A stretch of 10,171 bases of DNA from CAZCZU01 sp964503475. Its GTDB lineage: Bacteria > Pseudomonadota > Zetaproteobacteria > Mariprofundales > Mariprofundaceae. Of the stretch, positions 6,355 to 10,171 are shown in pieces. Positions within the stretch are counted from its first letter, which is position 1. The number at the start of each line of letters is the position of its first letter. A program made the translations under genes and the position numbers. The stretch spans positions 1 to 10,171 of the forward strand of contig CAZCZU010000062.1 in the NCBI GenBank assembly GCA_964503475.1, in the 5' to 3' direction. The notes beneath the pieces are model-generated. The model saw nothing but the letters and a program-made list of their open reading frames with translations, did not search any database and was not told the origin of the DNA.

Positions 6355-7275
6355 TTATATTTCTTCTTCCGCAGCTGTTTCCTGTTCCGATTCCGGCAGC
6401 AGGCCGGCGACGAAGGCTTCGGCATCGAAGGGCATCAGGTCTTCCAGGGTTTCGCCGACACCGATGTAGCGCACCGGCAGGCCGAATTTGCGGGCCAGTT
6501 GCAGCACGATGCCGCCCTTGCCGGAGCCATCCAGCTTGGTGACGATCAGGCCGGTGGTGCCGGCCACTTCGCGGAAGCGCTCCACCTGCACCACGGCATT
6601 CTGGCCAGTGCCGCCATCCACCACCTGCCACACCTCGTGCGGCGCCTCGGGATAGGCCTTGGTGATCACGCGGCGCACCTTGGCCAGCTCGTCCATCAGT
6701 CCCTTGTCCGTCTGGACGCGGCCGGCGGTATCGACAATCACCACGTCGTAATCGCGGGCCACACCGCGCTGTACGGTATCGAAGGCGACGGCGGCGGGAT
6801 CCGCCCCCTCATGCTGGCGCACCATCTCGGCCCCGGCGCGCTCGGCCCAGACAGCGAGCTGGTCGACGGCGGCGGCACGGAAGGTGTCGCCGGCACCGAT
6901 CAGGACCTTCTTGCCCTCGTTGCGGAACATCGTGGCCAGTTTGCCGATCGTCGTCGTCTTGCCGGTGCCGTTGACGCCGACCACCAGCAGCACGAACGGC
7001 CCCTTATCCGGCATGCCCATCGGGCGCTGCTCCGGCATCATGGCCAGCATGCCCTGTTTCAGCGCCTCGACCGGCGCCTCGCGGCTCTTGCGCGCCTGCT
7101 CGACCAGCGAGGTGGCCAGCTCCGGGCCGCAATCGGTCATGATCAGGCCATCCTCGATATCCATCCAGTCGTTTTCCGACAACGATGCGGCTGAGCCCTT
7201 GCCCGGCAGCATCTGGCCCAGCCCTTCGCGGCTGCGCGTCAGGCCCTTTTTCAGGCGGGAAAAGAATGAGCTCAC
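6355..7275 (-). CDS. ftsY: Signal recognition particle receptor FtsY (intact)
   Basis: FtsY is the membrane-associated GTPase that receives ribosome-nascent chain-SRP complexes and hands them to the Sec translocon, pairing with Ffh. The 306-residue protein consists of a short amphipathic N-terminus (SFFSRLKKGL), an N domain to about residue 90 and the G domain. GTPase motifs are GVNGTGKTTT (100-109), DTFRAAAVDQL (130-140), DTAGR (182-186), TKLDG (246-250) and the GVGE closing loop (272-275). It lacks the long acidic A domain of E. coli FtsY, as in many bacteria. The start is GTG at 7273-7275, directly abutting the pcuAC TAA at 7276-7278, with GGGGG just upstream inside pcuAC. It is the last gene of a sco-pcuAC-ftsY unit, an uncommon setting. 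Its 3' end is duplicated twice downstream. Confidence 0.96.
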   Translation of the reverse strand: MSSFFSRLKKGLTRSREGLGQMLPGKGSAASLSENDWMDIEDGLIMTDCGPELATSLVEQARKSREAPVEALKQGMLAMMPEQRPMGMPDKGPFVLLVVGVNGTGKTTTIGKLATMFRNEGKKVLIGAGDTFRAAAVDQLAVWAERAGAEMVRQHEGADPAAVAFDTVQRGVARDYDVVIVDTAGRVQTDKGLMDELAKVRRVITKAYPEAPHEVWQVVDGGTGQNAVVQVERFREVAGTTGLIVTKLDGSGKGGIVLQLARKFGLPVRYIGVGETLEDLMPFDAEAFVAGLLPESEQETAAEEEI

Positions 7276-7764
7276 TTACATGCCCCCGTGGTGGCCGCCC
7301 ATGGAGCCGTGCCCCTGATCGTGCATCATGCCGCCCAGGCGCATGTCGCGAACCGGCAGCCTGACGACCTGGCTGCTGCCATCGGCAAAGTGCAGGGTGA
7401 GGGTGATGGTTTCGTTCTTCTGCAGCGGACGGGTCAGCCCCATCAGCATGACATGCTTGCCACCCGGCTCGAAGTCCATCGTTGTGCCGGCCTTGATCGT
7501 CACCTTGCCCAGCGGATACATCTGCATGCGTTCCTCATTCATGCGCATGCCGTGCAGATCGGCCATGCGGGCCGTATCGGTGGTGACTTTGATGATGGTC
7601 ACGGCCTTATTGCCGTGGTTGCTTATGCTCATGTAGGCAGCGGTGTTCTCGGCCACCGGTGGCGTCAGTCGCACCCAGGCATCCTTCACCATCAGTTCGG
7701 CCGCGTTCGCCTGTGCCGCCATGCCTGCCAGCAGCAGGGCACTTATCAGCATCCTCTTCAACAT
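7276..7764 (-). CDS. Periplasmic copper chaperone PCuAC
   Basis: PCuAC proteins bind Cu(I) in the periplasm and help load the CuA site of cytochrome c oxidase, usually with Sco. The 162-residue precursor has a signal peptide (MLKRMLISALLLAGMAAQA, cleavage after about residue 21). The family's copper motif H-x10-M-x21-H-x-M is present exactly as His71, Met82, His104 and Met106. A His/Met-rich tail follows (MMHDQGHGSMGGHHGGM, 146-162), like the extra copper-binding tails seen in this family. I chose ATG 7762-7764, which has AGGAG five bases upstream and begins the signal peptide; eight extra codons upstream are open but unlikely. It starts 11 bp after the sco stop and its own stop abuts ftsY. 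Confidence 0.94.
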   Translation of the reverse strand: MLKRMLISALLLAGMAAQANAAELMVKDAWVRLTPPVAENTAAYMSISNHGNKAVTIIKVTTDTARMADLHGMRMNEERMQMYPLGKVTIKAGTTMDFEPGGKHVMLMGLTRPLQKNETITLTLHFADGSSQVVRLPVRDMRLGGMMHDQGHGSMGGHHGGM

Positions 7765-7775
7765 GTGAACTCCTG

Positions 7776-8381
7776 TCAGGGCAGCCACTGGCGGGCTGCC
7801 GCTGCAATCTCTTTCGGGTCGGTCTTTTCATCGAACAGTGCCGCGATCTGTCCATCCGGCGTGACCAGATAGATGAAGGGCGTATGCTCGACCTCGTAGT
7901 TGGCATCGGCCGGCATATCCGGGACCTTGAAATCCACCCGCCATTTGGCGGCGATCTTCTTCAGCTGTTCCGGAGTACCGGTCGCCCCGATGATACGCGG
8001 ATCGAAGAAGGCGGCATACTGCTGCAGCTTCTCCGGCGTATCGCGCCTCGGATCAACGCTGACGAAGATGCCCCGAATCTCCTTGCCATGCTCCGAATCC
8101 AGCTCGTGCATGGCCGCGGCTATGGTGCCGAGCGCCATCGGGCAGACATCGGGGCAGTGGGTGTAGCCGAAGTAGACCAGCACCACCTTGCCGCGATAGT
8201 CGGAAAGGTGCACCGTACCCTTGCTTGCGGTGAGGGCGAAATCGCCACCCATCTGCTGCAGGTAGGCCGGAATGGCCGGCTGGCGCGGAAAGAGCTGGAA
8301 GCCGGCTGCAGCGATGGCGGCCAGGGCCAGCAGTAACAGCGGCACGATCACTTTCGCTTTCGGCAAACGTTTCACGCCCAT
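7776..8381 (-). CDS. SCO1/SenC family copper-binding thioredoxin-fold protein
   Basis: Sco proteins deliver copper to, or keep reduced, the CuA cysteines of cytochrome c oxidase subunit II. The 201-residue protein has an N-terminal membrane anchor (about residues 11-31, leucine/alanine-rich) and a periplasmic thioredoxin fold. It carries the copper ligands Cys76 and Cys80 in GYTHCPDVCP and His166 in EHTPF. Other family marks are VSVDPRRDTPEKL (107-119) and LVTPDG (172-177). The length fits the family. The ATG at 8379-8381 begins the anchor; the open frame runs upstream to 8792 but is antisense to the tlpA-like gene and not Sco-like. The ribosome binding site is weak. It is the first gene of the sco-pcuAC-ftsY unit and divergent from tlpA. 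Confidence 0.94.
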   Translation of the reverse strand: MGVKRLPKAKVIVPLLLLALAAIAAAGFQLFPRQPAIPAYLQQMGGDFALTASKGTVHLSDYRGKVVLVYFGYTHCPDVCPMALGTIAAAMHELDSEHGKEIRGIFVSVDPRRDTPEKLQQYAAFFDPRIIGATGTPEQLKKIAAKWRVDFKVPDMPADANYEVEHTPFIYLVTPDGQIAALFDEKTDPKEIAAAARQWLP

Positions 8382-8453
8382 AATCGTAACGGCAGCAGGC
8401 GGGGTTGGCCATGCCGGGAAGGGGGGCGAGGGATGCGCCGCTGCGTGGAGATT

Positions 8454-8482
8454 TTGGTGTTGTGCCGTTCGGGCGTTAATAT
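8454..8482 (+). promoter_or_regulatory. Candidate sigma70-type promoter for the TlpA-like gene
   Basis: TTGGTG (8454-8459) and TAATAT (8477-8482) are separated by 17 bp, 29 bp before the gene's start codon. The -35 keeps only TTG of the consensus and the -10 matches four of six. This is a proposal from sequence only. The other promoter of this 130-bp divergent region, for sco, is not recognisable to me. Confidence 0.35.
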
Positions 8483-8511
8483 GTGCTGTGAATCGCCAAG
8501 GAGTTATGCCC

Positions 8512-8964
8512 ATGTTGAGAGCCTTTTTGTTGCTAGCACTGTTCCTGTTGCCGGTCTCGGCCCAGGCGGTGGAGTTCAAGTGGCTGGATAAAGGCAATGC
8601 CATGCATTCGCTGGCCGAGTACGCCGGCAAACCGGTGATCCTGCATCTGTGGGCTTCGTGGTGTCCGCCGTGCCGGGGAGAGATGCCCGAGGTGGCAGCC
8701 TGGTCCAAGGCACATCCGGAGGCTCGCATGGTGGTGGTTTCCATCGATCGCCACTCCGCCGATGCGGCTGAATTCCTGCGCAGCAAAGGCATTGCCTTGC
8801 CGGTATTGCTCAGTGACCCGAGTCAGGCGGTCGGCGTGGGCGCACGCGGATTGCCGGCGACGCTGATGATCGGTGCCGATGGTGCGGTCGAGATGTTGCG
8901 GGTCGGTGCGCAGGACTGGCACAGCGCGGCCTGGAGCAAGAAGCTGCTGGCCCATTTCCATTAG
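8512..8964 (+). CDS. Periplasmic TlpA-like thiol:disulfide thioredoxin
   Basis: This is a secreted reductase-type thioredoxin of the TlpA/ResA/DsbE class. The 150-residue precursor has the signal peptide MLRAFLLLALFLLPVSAQA. The thioredoxin fold follows, with LWASWCPPCRGEMPE (46-60, active-site Cys51 and Cys54) and the cis-proline in GLPAT (Pro115). I chose ATG 8512 because AAGGAG at 8498-8503 lies 8 bases upstream; an ATG at 8506 is too close to it. It diverges from sco. In Bradyrhizobium, TlpA reduces ScoI and the CuA cysteines of oxidase subunit II, so the context suggests the same job here, though cytochrome c maturation is an alternative. Its stop is 18 bp from the stop of the converging Roadblock gene. 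Confidence 0.9.
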   Translation: MLRAFLLLALFLLPVSAQAVEFKWLDKGNAMHSLAEYAGKPVILHLWASWCPPCRGEMPEVAAWSKAHPEARMVVVSIDRHSADAAEFLRSKGIALPVLLSDPSQAVGVGARGLPATLMIGADGAVEMLRVGAQDWHSAAWSKKLLAHFH

Positions 8965-8982
8965 AAATTTGCGGGGCGATTC

Positions 8983-9486
8983 TCAGGCGTCCCCCTCCTG
9001 CAAGCGGCAGTTCCGCTCTTCGATCGCGGCCAGTACACGTGCGGTGAGTGCCTCGGCGTTGAATACGAATCCGGTTCCCTGATCCTCTTCCTGCCGTAGC
9101 GACTTCAGGCAGGCATCCATGTTGCGCCCGGCATCGCGGGCAATACCGGTTACCATGCCCATGTTGGCGCCATGCTCGCCGATGACGGTCAGTAGCGTGG
9201 CTCCGACGGCCAGGATGACCATCGGGCTGCCGCCGAGGTCGCTGATGCAGATGTTGCGGCAGGTTGTCGTATGGCTGTTGACGGGGGTGCGATTGAGGGC
9301 CGCCGTCATGGCGCTCAGAGTGGCGACATGGCTGAAGTCGATGGCCGGGTTGTCGCAGGCGGCAGCCAGCGTTTTGCCGTCCATGGAGGCCAGCAGGGCC
9401 GCAGCAATGCCGGCATGTCCGATAATCGCATTCAGGCGTTTTTTGCACGGACCGTGCCGTGCGTGCTCTTCTGATCCCGAATACAT
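8983..9486 (-). CDS. Roadblock/LC7 (MglB-like) domain protein
   Basis: Bacterial Roadblock/LC7 proteins usually regulate small Ras-like GTPases of the MglA type that control polarity, motility or exopolysaccharide. The 167-residue protein has the expected layout: a helix (CKKRLNAIIGHAG), a strand with GKTLAAACDN (37-46), a helix, a strand with GGSPMVILAVGATLLTVIG (85-103) and a final helix opened by ANMGM (107-111). A conserved tail beyond the domain, F.FNAEALTARVLAAIEER (140-158), is shared with the next paralogue. It is cysteine-richer than its partner (Cys14, 44, 76, 80, 126, 160). ATG 9484-9486 has AGGAG seven bases upstream. It lies 98 bp downstream of its paralogue behind a possible Pho box. 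No partner GTPase is visible. Confidence 0.8.
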   Translation of the reverse strand: MYSGSEEHARHGPCKKRLNAIIGHAGIAAALLASMDGKTLAAACDNPAIDFSHVATLSAMTAALNRTPVNSHTTTCRNICISDLGGSPMVILAVGATLLTVIGEHGANMGMVTGIARDAGRNMDACLKSLRQEEDQGTGFVFNAEALTARVLAAIEERNCRLQEGDA

Positions 9487-9514
9487 CGGTGTACTCCTTC
9501 GAGGGTGAGCTGTT

Positions 9515-9529
9515 AAGACTTCCTGTCTT
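9515..9529. repeat. Small hairpin in the 5' leader of the Roadblock gene
   Basis: AAGAC (9515-9519) and GTCTT (9525-9529) form a 5-bp stem with the loop TTCCT, between the candidate -10 and the ribosome binding site. Reading minus it ends GTCTTAACA, a poor terminator for the upstream paralogue. It may be only an mRNA leader structure. Confidence 0.3.
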
Positions 9530-9550
9530 CCCTTCGAGCATAGGCCATGC

Positions 9551-9571
9551 TGTGTGACAGCGTTGTGACAC
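9551..9571 (-). promoter_or_regulatory. Candidate PhoB box upstream of the Roadblock gene
   Basis: Read on the minus strand, GTGTCACAACGCTGTCAC contains two TGTCAC repeats at 11-bp spacing. This is the layout of the PhoB box (CTGTCAT, four A/T-rich bases, CTGTCAC). By my count 17 of 21 positions agree with the extended consensus. A possible -10, TATGCT, follows 11 bases after the 18-mer, close to the 10-11 bases seen at phosphate-regulated promoters. Another OmpR-class regulator that binds direct repeats is an alternative. The same direct repeat reads TGTGACA (9553-9559 and 9564-9570) on the plus strand. Confidence 0.45.
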
Positions 9572-9584
9572 GTAGCCTTAGGTG

Positions 9585-10067
9585 TTAGCCCAGCCCCTCC
9601 TGGCGACGTTTTTCGATATCGGCCATCACCTTCTGGGTGAATGAATCGGCATCGAAGGCGAACTGGCCGCTTGTCGCTGGTTTTTTTTCGCTAAAGCGGA
9701 TGGCCGCGCTCATCTCTTTGGCGGAGTGTTCGGCGATGTTGGCGATCATGCCCATGTTGGCATCCATTTTACCGATGACGGTCAGGATCAGGGGGCCGGC
9801 GTGCTGGATGATCATCGGTCGTCCCTTCACATCGCAGACAATGCGGTTGCGGCGTGGCGAGTCGCCGGCATCGGCGACAGCCAGCAGCAGCTGGCTCATG
9901 CGGGCGACTTCCTGCGCCTGAAGGGCGTTGTCCTGTTGGGCCGCGACAAGTGCCTTACCATTCGGCGCAGAGAGTACGGCCGAGGTGATGTAGGCATCGT
10001 CGACCATCGATTCCAGTCGCTCCTGGCATAGCTGCTGGCTCTGCTCTTCGAGCGTAAGCGAATTCAT
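9585..10067 (-). CDS. Roadblock/LC7 (MglB-like) domain protein, upstream paralogue
   Basis: This 160-residue protein has the same architecture as its neighbour: an N-terminal helix (CQERLESMVDDAY), GKALVAAQQDNA (37-48), a helix (EVARMSQLLLAVADAG), strands with KGRPMIIQHAGPLILTVIG (81-99), and ANMGMIANIAEHSAKEM (103-119). The conserved tail F.FDADSFTQKVMADIEKR (136-154) follows. Identity between the pair is low overall, concentrated in LTVIG..-ANMGM and the tail, so the duplication is old or the two were acquired separately. Such proteins form homo- or heterodimers, and the pair may form a heterodimer. ATG 10065-10067 has TGGAG seven bases upstream. It has no signal peptide or membrane span, so it is cytosolic. 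Confidence 0.8.
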   Translation of the reverse strand: MNSLTLEEQSQQLCQERLESMVDDAYITSAVLSAPNGKALVAAQQDNALQAQEVARMSQLLLAVADAGDSPRRNRIVCDVKGRPMIIQHAGPLILTVIGKMDANMGMIANIAEHSAKEMSAAIRFSEKKPATSGQFAFDADSFTQKVMADIEKRRQEGLG

Positions 10068-10093
10068 TGGAAAGTCTCCATGATGGTGTGATC

Positions 10094-10116
10094 AACAAAA
10101 GGCTCGTCCATGAGCC
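10094..10116 (-). terminator. Possible intrinsic terminator or attenuator upstream of the Roadblock pair
   Basis: On the minus strand GGCTC-ATGGAC-GAGCC is followed by TTTTGTTG. The stem is only 5 bp but is G+C-rich and followed by a U tract. It would either end a minus-strand transcript arriving from beyond the window or act within the leader of the Roadblock gene that starts 27 bp further on. Confidence 0.45.
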
Positions 10117-10153
10117 GGGCGGTTGAGTCCCTATACTGCTGTAAATTCATATG

Positions 10154-10169
10154 AGGTGGATGGCCACCT
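10154..10169. repeat. Perfect inverted repeat at the window edge
   Basis: AGGTGG (10154-10159) and CCACCT (10164-10169) form a 6-bp perfect stem with the loop ATGG, about 90 bp upstream of the Roadblock start. It could be an operator or the end of a neighbouring gene's terminator; the window ends before this can be judged. Confidence 0.3.
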
Positions 10170-10171
10170 GC

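Noticed and set aside
8382..8792. N-terminal extension of the Sco protein.
   Set aside because: The membrane anchor begins at the ATG at 8381; upstream codons overlap the TlpA-like gene and look like antisense noise.
8965..9000. Terminator between the convergent tlpA-like and Roadblock genes.
   Set aside because: GGGG and CCCC could pair but the stem is interrupted and there is no T tract on either strand.
10068..10171. Sigma70 promoter for the upstream Roadblock gene (TATAGG on the minus strand).
   Set aside because: No -35-like hexamer lies at a proper distance upstream.

Overview
The window is a compact, G+C-rich bacterial chromosome segment. Its gene content (LipB, Maf, RNase G, HemW, FtsY, and a Sco/PCuAC/TlpA set for cytochrome oxidase copper delivery) points to a respiring Gram-negative of the Pseudomonadota. 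I cannot resolve the genus from sequence alone. There is no tRNA, rRNA, CRISPR array or complete transposon.

Left part (1-4017): lipB on the minus strand diverges from a tight plus-strand run maf-rng-hemW. maf and rng overlap by ATGA, and hemW starts one base after the rng stop. These are housekeeping genes: lipoate transfer, nucleotide sanitation, rRNA/mRNA processing and a heme chaperone.

Middle part (4018-5116): two tandem plus-strand paralogues of an unrecognised ~150-residue family share the motif DEFFFWW..DGESVAL. Each is preceded by a near-identical 19-bp upstream element.

Scar region (5117-6354): two truncated copies of the 3' end of ftsY lie downstream of the intact gene, in the same orientation. 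The longer copy (5150-5741) encodes 187 residues identical to intact FtsY, yet differs from it at about 27 nucleotide positions, all silent. A central tract of 191 bp is identical base for base. The shorter copy (5769-5915) is more decayed. A REP/RAYT-type palindromic motif sits at the breakpoint between them. A lower-G+C orphan gene (5965-6321, about 47% G+C by my count) lies between the decayed copy and intact ftsY. The layout looks like repeated insertion or duplication at the ftsY 3' end.

Right part (6355-8964): sco, pcuAC and ftsY form a minus-strand operon; the ftsY GTG start directly abuts the pcuAC stop. A TlpA-like thioredoxin gene diverges from sco. Sco, PCuAC and TlpA are the known trio for assembling the CuA centre of cytochrome c oxidase, so the two divergent units probably act together in the periplasm.

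Right end (8983-10171): two minus-strand Roadblock/LC7 (MglB-like) paralogues follow, with no partner GTPase in the window. The promoter region of the downstream one carries a good match to a PhoB box (two TGTCACA repeats at 11-bp spacing) followed by a plausible -10 element.
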